A DNA stretch of 64,000 nt. It comes from Micrococcaceae bacterium Sec5.1 (GTDB taxonomy: Bacteria > Actinomycetota > Actinomycetes > Actinomycetales > Micrococcaceae). Both the position numbers and the translations under genes were made by a program. Of the stretch, positions 54,863 through 63,527 are shown one piece after another. The notes below the pieces were generated by a model. The model worked only from the letters and a program-made list of their open reading frames with translations. It was not told the DNA's origin and ran no database searches. Within the stretch, counting starts at the first letter, position 1; every line of letters starts with the position of its first letter. The DNA lies in contig CP143430.1 in assembly GCA_039636795.1 (NCBI GenBank), positions 2,356,001-2,420,000 on the forward strand, read 5' to 3'.

Positions 54863-56680
54863 TCATGAGAGCCCGTTAATTTCATCGAGAAGTTGAGCGG
54901 CCGACGACTTCCAGCTCACGAGATCGGCGATTGACTGCCTCAATGTAACAGCTTGGGTGCGGGCAGACTCTGGGTCATCCAACACCTGCTGAATTGCGTC
55001 CGCCCATAGATCGATAGCCAAGGTTGTCACAGAATTACGTGTGGAAATGATCGAGGTCGGAAAGGTGTCGATACCTGAATCCCGCAGGAACTGAGCGAGG
55101 CCCGATTCGGAACTCATTAGTACAGGCACGCCGCTGGCAATTGCCTCATAGGCTGAGAGCCCGAAGCCCTCGTGCCTCGAAGGCATTATCACCACACGGG
55201 CCTGAGCCAAGTCCTGTACGACTTCAACCTCAGAGTCTGAGTAGGGACGGAGAATAAACGTCACTCTTCCTTCGAGAATCGCATCCAGTTGTGATTTGAC
55301 CTCGTTGGCAGCTTCGTCCGGCACGCCTCTGATCACGAGCATCGGAAGGTGCGGCTTGGATGGCGCCCAACTGTCGACAACGCGTAGAAGTGCTTCGGCG
55401 GCAATGTCGATCCCTTTCGAATGGAAATCGTCAGCTCGCCCGATGATTACCACTCGGTTTCTGACAGGCGGGTGCGCACTCGCAGTGTCAAATGTCATGC
55501 GGAGCCCTGGAACGAGGCAGATAACCCGCGATTGCTGTCCTGCGCCTATAAGCTCGTCGCGAATCGACTCAGTTAGGAGTGGACCAATCCCGACAACCAT
55601 ATCGGCCGAACGAGCGAGCTCTCGTTCGAGTCCTCGACGAATGTCGGCGTTTGTCATGTGGGAATCGCCGCCCCGCGTTTCCTTCGCCGCCTCAAGTTGC
55701 TCAGCGTCGGTGTGAACAAAATGCACCCGCCGGGCTTGTGGGAAGAATTGCTGTTGAGCTGCCGCATATGGGCCTAAAAGCCTCCCGTGGCCCACTATGA
55801 CGTCAGGCTCCCACCCTTGAGCGGCAAACACAGGTCTCAGAAGGAGCGCTTCGCGATCACTCAACCCGGGGATCCTGGCGGGGGCAACAAGGGCAACAGC
55901 TGATTCGGAGGCAGATCGAACATCGTCGTCCGACGCGTGGGGCACCATTACGGCGGCTTCAACACCAGCGTCTGAAAGCGCGATAGCCAACTCCCTGTTG
56001 ACCGTCGAGATGCCGCCACGTCCCGAGGCCCACTCATCCGCGACGAGCAGGATGCGTAGCCCCCGAGAGCCAGGCGGCGAGGAACGGGGCGGGTGCTCCG
56101 CCGATCGCTGCGTGCGAAGTCGCCGAAACGCATCCATCGTCGAGTGCAATATGTCCGGCGCTTCTTCGCTGACACCCGAGGCGTCGGCTGCGGCGACGTA
56201 TCGCCAGTGGAGTTGGCGCCCCGCCCAACCAAGGAGAACCGAGTCATATCCGACACCATCTTCCGAACGAAGCAGTCGGCCCACTATCGGTGGTATGGAA
56301 TCAAGATGTCCTGACTGATCCCGCGCTGAGTCCGTAATCAGAAGGACTGCACTGAGCGTGACTTCGCCGCGGAACGAGCGCCGTGTTTCCACAGCGGCAG
56401 CCAGTAGCTCCGCCACGCGATTATTGAAGTTTCTTGCCCAGGACCGATCGCGAAACACCTTGAGTTCGACAGCAATCGGCTTGTCGTCCGGCCGGGGGAT
56501 AAGAATGTCTGGGCCCCGCACTTCACCTCGGAGGTCGTGCTGTTGACCGCCGAGGAGCCCGGAAACTAGCCGCTCAATAGCTAGGTACTGCGCCCTTGCG
56601 CCGGACCCCGTGTCTTGGGTCAACGCCTCTAACAGTTGTTGCTCAGCCGAGTTCTCCATGTCCTCAAGCGTACGGGTCAC
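54863..56680 (-). CDS. PD-(D/E)XK-like nuclease domain fused to a GT4-type glycosyltransferase
   Basis: 605 residues from GTG 56680; ATG 56659 is an alternative and neither has a good ribosome site. Residues 8-165 look like a restriction-endonuclease-type fold. RGPDILI (Asp58), then 13 residues on, AVELKVF (Glu72, Lys74), gives a D-E-x-K site, followed by a strand VTLSAVLLITD. Residues 208-604 are a GT-B glycosyltransferase: RILLVADEWASGRGGISTVN, RRVHFVHTDAEQLEAAK, VVIIGRADDFHSKGIDIA and an EX7E motif at Glu503/Glu511 (RHEGFGLSAYEAIASG). The combination is unusual. It is divergent from the OLD-family nuclease across 291 bases containing a heptamer repeat. Confidence 0.85.
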   Translation of the reverse strand: MTRTLEDMENSAEQQLLEALTQDTGSGARAQYLAIERLVSGLLGGQQHDLRGEVRGPDILIPRPDDKPIAVELKVFRDRSWARNFNNRVAELLAAAVETRRSFRGEVTLSAVLLITDSARDQSGHLDSIPPIVGRLLRSEDGVGYDSVLLGWAGRQLHWRYVAAADASGVSEEAPDILHSTMDAFRRLRTQRSAEHPPRSSPPGSRGLRILLVADEWASGRGGISTVNRELAIALSDAGVEAAVMVPHASDDDVRSASESAVALVAPARIPGLSDREALLLRPVFAAQGWEPDVIVGHGRLLGPYAAAQQQFFPQARRVHFVHTDAEQLEAAKETRGGDSHMTNADIRRGLERELARSADMVVGIGPLLTESIRDELIGAGQQSRVICLVPGLRMTFDTASAHPPVRNRVVIIGRADDFHSKGIDIAAEALLRVVDSWAPSKPHLPMLVIRGVPDEAANEVKSQLDAILEGRVTFILRPYSDSEVEVVQDLAQARVVIMPSRHEGFGLSAYEAIASGVPVLMSSESGLAQFLRDSGIDTFPTSIISTRNSVTTLAIDLWADAIQQVLDDPESARTQAVTLRQSIADLVSWKSSAAQLLDEINGLS

Positions 56681-56821
56681 GCAGATGGTGAGCTGGCCTC
56701 AATCGGCGCTGTATCAGCAGTGCGAGTTTGGGCGGAGAAATGTTGCCTGGGGTAGGAACCAGGAGACACCCTTTTGATGCAGACACTTCCAGGCTCCGAC
56801 GCACTCGCCCTAGGTTATTGT

Positions 56822-56877
56822 TGCTTTGTGCTTTGTGCTTTGTGCTTTGTGCTTTGTGCTTTGTGCTTTGTGCTTTG
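56822..56877. repeat. Eight tandem copies of the heptamer TGCTTTG
   Basis: The unit TGCTTTG is repeated eight times without a mismatch, starting at 56822, 56829, 56836, 56843, 56850, 56857, 56864 and 56871. It lies between two divergent genes, 94 bases upstream of the OLD-family start and 142 bases upstream of the fusion-gene start. Seven-base repeats in promoters can change copy number by slippage and so vary promoter spacing. Confidence 0.9.
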
Positions 56878-56971
56878 GCTTCGCTGCGGCAAGGCTCCGC
56901 CAAAAAGGTCTCCACTGATCAGTGTGACAAACATGTGCTTACAAATAAATTACTAAAAGGGGGACCCTCAC

Positions 56972-58921
56972 TTGCGTCTTGCTAAAGCATCCATCACGGG
57001 TTTCGGACGAATCACGACAGGTACTATCGACTTAACTCCACGGGTCATCGCCGTGGTAGGTCCTAACGAAGCTGGCAAATCGACCCTACTCGATGCGCTA
57101 GTCTATCTGACCGATACCAACACGACACTTGCGCCCTCGCGTCGGTCCCGTACATCTAGGCCCGGCGACGCATCCACGGTGGTCCGAGGCACATACGTTC
57201 TTGAAGAGGCTGAAGTGCAGTCGTTTTCCGACTTAGATTTAGAGGAGCTTCCAAGAACTTTAGTCCTCTCAAGGAGGGCCGGAACAACAACCCGCTACAT
57301 GAAGGTGGAGCCTACGCCCGAGAAATCCAGGCGCAACCTGGCAGATTTGGTTGGTAAATTCCGGCAGACCTGTGGCCAAGACAGCTTGATCGCTTTCGAT
57401 GAACGTGACAGTTCCGATTCAGACGATGACCAGCGAGAGCTTCAGGCACAGGTTTCAAGGAACCTTGATGCATTCCATACTCGAATCGACGAGGCGGACG
57501 AAGAAGACCAGTTGCGGGAAGTGCTCCCCGAACTTCGTGACGATGTCGTCTATCTGCTGGAATTCGCAGAATGGTTCAGGGCTCCCGTAGAGGCTGCTCA
57601 AGCGATTTCCTCCCTCTTGGAGTGGGTGGATGCCCCGGATCCCGCAGACGAAGTTCGTCGCCGGATGGGGGAGATGCTTCCAGTGGCTCTAATCTTTTCC
57701 GACGGCGACCGCAATCTCCCTTCAGCGTTCTCGCTAAGCGAGGACACGCTGCAAGACGTCCCCGATGCGGTTCAAAATTTGGCCGATATGGCTGATCTTT
57801 CGTTGGCGGAATTGTACGAAGAACTCACGGAGGGTAACCGCGCAGCACATGGAACCCGTATCCGGCGAGCCAACATAACCCTGAAACGAAAGTTTCAAGA
57901 TTCTTGGCGTCAATCAAACTTGTCCGTCTCGTTCAACCTGGAAAACACGACACTCTTCATTGAAATCATCCAAGATGAAGATGTGGTGACGCCTATAGAC
58001 GAGCGAAGTGCTGGACTGCGTATGTATGTGGCACTGGTCGCGTTCCTTGAACGCCGTTCACACGAAGTAAAACCGATTCTGCTCATAGACGAGGCAGAAA
58101 CGCATCTCCATCTCGACGCTCAATCCGATCTCGTCGCATCTTTTTCTCGCCAGCAGGAGGTTGCGAAGGTCATATACACGACTCACTCGCCTGCTTGTTT
58201 GCCCGCTGACTTGGGTACCAACATTCGTGCAGTGCTTCCAAGCTCTACGAATTCACAGGAAAGTACCATCGAAAATAGCTTCTGGCGCAATGCGAGCGGT
58301 TTCACGCCGTTGATGATTGCGATGGGGGCTGGGGCTTCGGCATTCGCCACTGCTAGGTTTGTTGTACTTGCCGAAGGTGCAACCGAGATGCTGGTTCTGC
58401 CGTCCCTGATCCGAGCCTCAACGGATTTGGCTGAACTGCCGTATCAGATCGCACCTGGTCTTTCTGAATCGTCGCGGGAAGACTACAAAGACCTAAATCT
58501 TGAGGGCGCGCGAGTTGCCTTCCTTGTCGACAGCGACACCGGAGGCTTGCGGCTGAAGAAAAATCTGATCGCTGCGGGAGTCTCTTCAAAGAAGGTCGTG
58601 GAACTTGGGGAGGTCATGCTTGAACATCTGCTTGATGTTGACACATATAGAGAGACTTTCGTTCAGTTGCTGCGTGAGTGGAATCCCACCATCAACATTG
58701 AGGGTATGCCTACTTTCGACGAGCAAAGTAAAGTATCTCGCCCGAAGCAGTTGGAAGGCTGGGCAACGCGAGTTGCCGGAGTGCGTGTACCCGGAAAGCG
58801 AGACGTTGCGAGTTACCTTGCCGAGCACGGAAAAGCCATTCCTAGCGATGGCGGGCGGGCCATCCTTCAAAGCTTGCACAGCCAGTTGGTATATGCGCTC
58901 GATATCGGTACGAATGGCTAG
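56972..58921 (+). CDS. OLD-family ATP-dependent nuclease (ABC-type ATPase plus TOPRIM)
   Basis: 649 residues from TTG 56972, behind AAAGGGGGA. Walker A is GPNEAGKST (30-38). A poorly conserved, acidic coiled middle follows (SSDSDDDQRELQ, DEADEEDQLREVL). The ABC-type half continues with DERSAGLRMYVAL, Walker B ILLIDEAETHLHL (about 369-381) and switch His in YTTHSPACLP. The C-terminal TOPRIM domain has Glu in FVVLAEGATEMLVLPSL (near 468) and the DxD in AFLVDSDTGG (near 520). Standalone OLD proteins are anti-phage nucleases, while Gabija needs a UvrD partner that is absent here. It is divergent from the glycosyltransferase fusion. Confidence 0.9.
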   Translation: MRLAKASITGFGRITTGTIDLTPRVIAVVGPNEAGKSTLLDALVYLTDTNTTLAPSRRSRTSRPGDASTVVRGTYVLEEAEVQSFSDLDLEELPRTLVLSRRAGTTTRYMKVEPTPEKSRRNLADLVGKFRQTCGQDSLIAFDERDSSDSDDDQRELQAQVSRNLDAFHTRIDEADEEDQLREVLPELRDDVVYLLEFAEWFRAPVEAAQAISSLLEWVDAPDPADEVRRRMGEMLPVALIFSDGDRNLPSAFSLSEDTLQDVPDAVQNLADMADLSLAELYEELTEGNRAAHGTRIRRANITLKRKFQDSWRQSNLSVSFNLENTTLFIEIIQDEDVVTPIDERSAGLRMYVALVAFLERRSHEVKPILLIDEAETHLHLDAQSDLVASFSRQQEVAKVIYTTHSPACLPADLGTNIRAVLPSSTNSQESTIENSFWRNASGFTPLMIAMGAGASAFATARFVVLAEGATEMLVLPSLIRASTDLAELPYQIAPGLSESSREDYKDLNLEGARVAFLVDSDTGGLRLKKNLIAAGVSSKKVVELGEVMLEHLLDVDTYRETFVQLLREWNPTINIEGMPTFDEQSKVSRPKQLEGWATRVAGVRVPGKRDVASYLAEHGKAIPSDGGRAILQSLHSQLVYALDIGTNG

Positions 58922-59786
58922 CGCTGTTCTTCGGGCGGGCGATTGGCCCTGCGGCGACGACAGCCAATCACTCCTGTGCTTTGCGGCCAGCACGACTAGC
59001 CCCTGCTCACCACATAGCGAGTAATATCAGGCATAGTTCTGGCCCGAGCGGAAGGAAGCTTGGGGCATTGAGCGGAGAGTTCCGCCATGTCTTGTCGTTC
59101 CCATCCTCCCCACCTGTGAAGTCGTGAGCCCAATCAGCCCATTCCAACAGAAGATGATGGAGCCCCAGATGGTACTGGCAGCGGTGGATCCCGGGATCAC
59201 CAAACGCGAATATTCCTTTTGTTGAGTCCCTCAAGCAGATCGGAGGCGGCATTCTGGTCGGCTCCTTCATCGTGATTGCGATCGTGGGAGCTGCGATTTT
59301 GTTGGCCAGCAAACTAAGCCAATCCTCGATACCGGCCTCAGGCGGCGGAGCGATCCTGCTGTGGACCGGCCCGGTGGCAGCATTCATTGGAGGCATCAAC
59401 GGTTACATGCTGCTGCCCCGGACGGCGGGATTCCATCGGACATTCAGGGTCGCAGAATGGCCGGGGCAAAACGTGTATCCGGATTTTCTGCACCCACTGG
59501 TTTACTTGGGCGACTCAATCCCGCCGTCGGCTTCAGCCCAAAGCTAAGGTGAGCGACCGAATCGCCGGCGGGACCAGGCAGTCGCGGAATCCTGCGTCCC
59601 CGAGAGCCCGAGCTGCGCGAAGGGGAAGGCCGACTGGAAGCCGTTACCTACGACCTGGGTTTCCGCCACTCCCGGACCCGCATGCCAGAATAAGGCTGAG
59701 GGCGCGGTGCTGGATTGCTTTTTGCTGACTGTGGCCTAGTGAGTGTCATCCTGTGATTTTTGACAGGACACCATAAAGTGGCTGGC
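58922..59786. other. Gap with a possible membrane-protein fragment
   Basis: Most of the region looks non-coding. From about 59158 to 59547 (+) one frame reads PRWYWQRWIPGSPNANIPFV, then a clear membrane helix (LVGSFIVIAIVGAAILLASK) and ILLWTGPVAAFIGGINGYML, ending at TAA 59547. There is no good start codon before GTG 59269, so it may be a truncated gene. I cannot assign a family. Confidence 0.35.
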
Positions 59787-60866
59787 ATGAAGAGCCTGTT
59801 CACTATGAAAGTCGCCGAAGACAAAGCTGATAAGAGATTTGTGCTCATTCGAGACACTAAGGCCGGCGCTCCTGCCCGCCAACTCATGGACCTGATATTC
59901 AGCACGTACACTGACGAGGATAAGAGCTTCGTCCAGGAGTTTCAGTCCAAGGGATTCGATGCTCGTACGTGGGAGCTATCCCTGCATGCTTTTCTCAGTG
60001 AAGCTGACCTCGAACAGATGCCCACGAAGGGTCTGGTTGACTTTCTGGTCTGCGATGGGAGTGAAACAGTAGCCATCGAGGCCGTGACGTCCCAGCCAAC
60101 GGGTGGGGTGTCCTTGGGGGAGGCTACGTCATCCATCGCGGGTCTTGCCCCCGAAAACATCAACGAAGGTATCGCCGAATTTGTGCATCAGTTTGGTAAG
60201 GCCCTGTGGGCGAAAGTGCAAAAGCGGAACGCGAAGGGCCAAGCATATTGGGAGCTCGATGCCATAGTTGGCCGGCCTTTTGTGGTGGCGGTGGAAGCGT
60301 TTCACGGTACAAGTTCCCTCTTCCACTCCTTTGGTTACGCCGGAGAATACCTTTTTGGCCGATCGGCTGCGGTGGCAATGACAAATGGAAAACTTGAGAT
60401 TACTCCGATGATTCTCGACGTCCATGAGTGGAACAACAAGACCATACCCAGCGGAGTCTTCGACATGGATACCTATGCCCACGTAAGTGCGGTGATCTTC
60501 TCGAACAGCTCCTCAACAGCGCAGTTTGGTCGCATCGGCCTTCAGGAGAATCTAGGCACGGGTGGCGTCATGATCTTCAGGACAGGAACGTGCCTGCGGC
60601 ACGATGAGAATGCGGACAAACCCAACCTGTTCGGATACGAAGTTGGCTCTGCGAAGGCGCCCACGGAGTACTTTTCCCAAGCAATTCACGTGTTCCACAA
60701 CCCGAACGCCGCCATACCGCTTCCAGAAGGATTCTTTGGCAACGCTACCGAGCATTTCCGGTTAGATAGCGGACATATTTTGACAACCGTTCGGCAGGAT
60801 TTTGTGCCCGTGAGCAGCGTAACGTCCATTATTCAAATAGCTGATATCCCCAAGACCAACGAATAG
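59787..60866 (+). CDS. Uncharacterised protein, possible PD-(D/E)XK-like fold
   Basis: 359 residues from ATG 59787; a TTG at 59760 is an alternative. Residues 30-110 contain FVQEFQSKGFDARTWELSLH (Glu in a helix-strand region) and GLVDFLVCDGSETVAIEAVT. The latter is an Asp-containing strand followed by a Glu-containing strand, a spacing seen in restriction-endonuclease-like folds but with Val instead of the final Lys. The rest (PFVVAVEAFHGTSSLFHSFG, YAGEYLFG, MTNGKLEITPMILDVHEWNN) is alternating strands and helices with no known motif. The gene stands alone after the OLD-family gene. I do not recognise its function; proximity suggests defence or a mobile-element role. Confidence 0.7.
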   Translation: MKSLFTMKVAEDKADKRFVLIRDTKAGAPARQLMDLIFSTYTDEDKSFVQEFQSKGFDARTWELSLHAFLSEADLEQMPTKGLVDFLVCDGSETVAIEAVTSQPTGGVSLGEATSSIAGLAPENINEGIAEFVHQFGKALWAKVQKRNAKGQAYWELDAIVGRPFVVAVEAFHGTSSLFHSFGYAGEYLFGRSAAVAMTNGKLEITPMILDVHEWNNKTIPSGVFDMDTYAHVSAVIFSNSSSTAQFGRIGLQENLGTGGVMIFRTGTCLRHDENADKPNLFGYEVGSAKAPTEYFSQAIHVFHNPNAAIPLPEGFFGNATEHFRLDSGHILTTVRQDFVPVSSVTSIIQIADIPKTNE

Positions 60867-61157
60867 AGACGGCTCTGTGGGCGTCATACAGGTCGCAGAG
60901 GCCTCGTCTGTGCCGGCGCGGCCACACATGCACTGCGGTGTCGGAAGCCAGCTGGCCCTTTGTTCCCTTTCTGTGGATGTGGGGCCTTGTCGGATGGCAA
61001 AAGAGGGCCTGGAAATACTCCACGCTGTGCCCTTTGGACCGAGACGTACTTCACCGGACTGGTTCGGGTTCTGTACGTTGTGGGGAATTTCCCTGTGAGT
61101 AAGCAAGCACGCGCGTTGAGTCCACCTCATTCGGTGTTCGATCGAGCAAAAGAAGGA

Positions 61158-61176
61158 GTGTGGACAATGTCCACAC
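61158..61176. promoter_or_regulatory. Palindromic site, copy 1
   Basis: GTGTGGAC-AAT-GTCCACAC is a perfect 8-base inverted repeat around 3 bases. It closely resembles the site at 61638-61656. No gene starts behind it, so it looks like an orphan operator or partition-type site. Confidence 0.5.
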
Positions 61177-61268
61177 CTCTCGGCCCGGACTGGCCAATAG
61201 AGTCGCCGGACTGCCCCCGATTCCGCATGTTTCCGCCACTTCCCAGTGTTTTCAAGGGTCGGAATCCC

Positions 61269-61290
61269 GTTCGAGTCCCACCTCGGGCAC
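61269..61290 (+). tRNA. 3' end fragment of a tRNA-Leu gene (probable attachment site)
   Basis: GTTCGAGTCCCAC followed by CTCGGGCAC is exactly the T-loop, 3' T-stem and 3' acceptor strand of actinobacterial tRNA-Leu (acceptor GCCCGAG...CTCGGGC). The 5' T-stem, anticodon arm and 5' acceptor are missing upstream. A rho-independent terminator follows six bases later, as it would behind a native tRNA gene. This is the usual scar at the far end of an element inserted into a tRNA 3' end. Confidence 0.55.
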
Positions 61291-61295
61291 GGCAT

Positions 61296-61319
61296 ACCCC
61301 CTCGTCAGAGGGGGTTTTT
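61296..61319 (+). terminator. Strong rho-independent terminator
   Basis: ACCCCCTC pairs perfectly with GAGGGGGT around the GTCA tetraloop, followed by TTTTT. It is directly behind the tRNA-Leu fragment. Confidence 0.85.
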
Positions 61320-61637
61320 GCTTTAACGTGTTGACAATTGTTGACACGAGTCTCTGATGTGTGGTGCCGGCTTGTTGCCTGGCCGCAGGTTGGCCTGTTC
61401 AGTTGTGGGGGAGCGGGTTCAGGGTCGTGGCGTGTGGGCCCTCCGCTGGCTCTCTACTGGGGCCATGGATTCCTCTCGCGGTGCGGCCGGGTAGGTCGTG
61501 GTTGGCCTACTCCCTCTTCATGGATGGGAGGTCTTGGCGCGACATGACTTCGGGGCATGGCGCCGAAACCACCGGACGTCGGCGCGTTCTTGACGTGAGG
61601 AAGCCGGGTTAGGCGCTGCTTTGTCAGGCCAAAAGGG

Positions 61638-61656
61638 GTGTGTACAGTGTGCACAC
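61638..61656. promoter_or_regulatory. Palindromic site, copy 2
   Basis: GTGTGTAC-AGT-GTGCACAC pairs at 7 of 8 arm positions and shares the frame GTGTGnAC-nnT-GTnCACAC with the site at 61158. It lies between no recognised genes; the downstream frames look non-coding. Confidence 0.45.
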
Positions 61657-62346
61657 TTAAGTCTGCTTTATTGCGACTATTGCCAATCATTGGCTTGTCC
61701 CTCCTTAGCCTGCATCTGCCCCTTCATTGCTTGGGAGTGGCCATTGCGACATGACAGCGACGCGCAAGCTCGCCATGGCCAGGGCTATTTCGGGGCGATA
61801 GTTATTTAGCTAGGGCCGACCGAGTGCTTCGGTTGGTTTCGTGCGTGCCGTCGAGTCGACGATACGAATGACAAGGCGAGTGGTCTCCCCACAGATTTAT
61901 AGGCCGTAGCTCGGCCTCCGGAACACTACTGCCGACGCGATTGTCTGCTGAGCATGCGGAAGTCGAACAGTTTGCCGATATGGGCCCATATGTCGTAGCC
62001 TTCAGGAACGGGTCAGGGTGTCAGGTTGGGTTGTAAGAATTCCTTGAGCAACTGTCAGTGAATGAGAATCCGGACCCTATTCTGACAGCCCTTGGTCACC
62101 TGCCTGACGTCAGGTTGGGGTGTGCCCTATTCTCATGGGGGATCAGCTCACCGGTCTAAAGGGTAGTACCGCAGGGCTAATCCTTGGCTTCTGCTTATTC
62201 GGGTCACGGGCCGTCTCGTCCTGATCGAATTGGCATCCGCTACTAATCTGCTCATCCGAGCCTGTTCGTCGATGGCCACTTTCGCTTCGGTAAACCGCGA
62301 ACAGCAATGAGCATGCTGACAATAGCTATGGCCCTGGGAGCCGTCG

Positions 62347-62441
62347 TCAGGAAAGGTGAGTCTCGACTTCGATTTCGATGAGCACGCCTTCGATCGCCAG
62401 ACCGGTGATTCCCGCGATGGTTTGGGACGGATGGACGTTGG
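62347..62441 (-). pseudogene. RidA/YjgF-family C-terminal remnant
   Basis: The minus strand encodes KAANVHPSQTIAGITGLAIE and GVLIEIEVETHLS before TGA at 62347-62349. This is the last strand-helix-strand of RidA-type enamine/imine deaminases (usual end LVEIEAxA). A frameshift precedes it and no N-terminal half is found. Confidence 0.55.
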
Positions 62442-62762
62442 CTGCCTTGGACCTCTTCGATCGCCGCTTTGATAGTTTTTGTAGCCCTGGGTGTCAGGTG
62501 TAGATGGTCCGGTGAGCAACGTCCTGTCATGACGCGCCCATCGAAGCCAGTGGGTGTCTCGGTGGAACGCGGCGTCTGTAGCTTCGGATGTGGCACGGTT
62601 CTGCGCGTTCACACGTCCAGAAAATTACGATTCACCCACCTCACGGACAAGACTACTTTTGACTGTGCCTCAAGTCATAGCCTCAGTGCGGCACGCTCAG
62701 ATTGCCTTGATAGACTTCGGATGAATACGACTCCAAGCGCGGTCCGGACATAAGGATCGATC

Positions 62763-63527
62763 GTGGCGTATGAGCTTGAAGGAACGGTTGCACTCATCAC
62801 GGGCGCCAGTAGCGGGATCGGGGCGGCAACGGCAAGACGCCTTGCGAGGGAGGGCGCGCAGGTTGCGCTGGTGGCCAGGCCGGGTGAACGTCTTAAGCAG
62901 GTGGCGCAAATAATCACGAGTGAGGATGGCGCGCCCCAGGCAATTACTGCTGACATAACATCCCGCGCCGGCGCAGAATCTGCTGTCGAGCAGGCCGTTG
63001 ACACGTACGGCCGACTGGATATCGTCGTCAACAACGCAGGGGCAATGCTTATCGGCCCGTTCGCAGAAGCACCGGAGGGTGAATGGGAACGAATGATCGA
63101 TGTGAATGTGCTTGGTCTCCTGTATGTCTCGAAGGCCGCTTTGCCGCATTTGATTAAGGCGGCGGGCGAGGAACCGCGACGTACCTCGGATTTAGTCAAC
63201 ATCAGCTCCTCGGCAGGCCGGGTCGCCCTTGCAGGCGCCGCTGTGTACAACTTGACCAAGTTTGGCGTTAATGGTTTCAGCGAGGCACTGCGCCAGGAAA
63301 TGCAGCCCCAGCGGGTACGGGTCAGTGTGATCGAACCGGGAAATGTTGACACAGAGCTTGCCTCGCATACCCGGGAGGAGTTGCAACCAGAAGTGCAGTC
63401 CCAAATATCTGCCATCGAAAGGCTCCAACCCGAGGACATTGCCGATGCCATCGCTTACGTGGTCACCCGCAAACGTCGAGTCGCTGTCAATGAAGTATTC
63501 GTGCGTGCTGCCGCCCACAGCTGGTAG
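62763..63527 (+). CDS. Short-chain dehydrogenase/reductase
   Basis: 254 residues from GTG 62763. The classical SDR motifs are complete: TGASSGIGAATARRLAREGA, NNAGAMLIGPFAEAPEGEWE, Ser in VNISSSAGRVAL and the catalytic YNLTKFGVNGF (Tyr and Lys). Arg/Lys pattern VARPGERLKQ after strand 2 suggests NADP(H). The C-terminal IEPGNVDTELASHTREE is typical of the serine/NADP-dependent 3-hydroxy acid dehydrogenase-like group. Substrate unknown. The upstream region lacks an operon partner. Confidence 0.9.
   Translation: MAYELEGTVALITGASSGIGAATARRLAREGAQVALVARPGERLKQVAQIITSEDGAPQAITADITSRAGAESAVEQAVDTYGRLDIVVNNAGAMLIGPFAEAPEGEWERMIDVNVLGLLYVSKAALPHLIKAAGEEPRRTSDLVNISSSAGRVALAGAAVYNLTKFGVNGFSEALRQEMQPQRVRVSVIEPGNVDTELASHTREELQPEVQSQISAIERLQPEDIADAIAYVVTRKRRVAVNEVFVRAAAHSW

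Larger units (their letters stand above)
60867..62762. other. 1.9-kb gene-poor region
   Basis: No intact gene is recognised. It contains two matching palindromes (61158, 61638), the tRNA-Leu fragment with terminator, a 12-base palindrome CCTGACGTCAGG at 62103-62114, a direct repeat of GTCAGGTTGGG near 62020 and 62110, and a RidA remnant at 62347. The mix suggests the edge of a mobile element followed by decayed sequence. Confidence 0.55.

Noticed and set aside
56822..56877. Possible CRISPR array
   Set aside because: Units are seven bases with no spacers; this is a simple tandem repeat. No Cas gene is near.
56972..58921. Gabija system
   Set aside because: The OLD-like protein fits GajA in type, but no UvrD-like helicase (GajB) is adjacent on either side.
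59007..59399. 130-residue minus-strand open frame
   Set aside because: It overlaps a more protein-like plus-strand membrane fragment and has no recognisable pattern.
61180..61290. Complete tRNA gene
   Set aside because: Only the 3' end fits tRNA-Leu. The upstream GCCCGGA cannot form the full acceptor, and the 5' T-stem and anticodon arm are missing.
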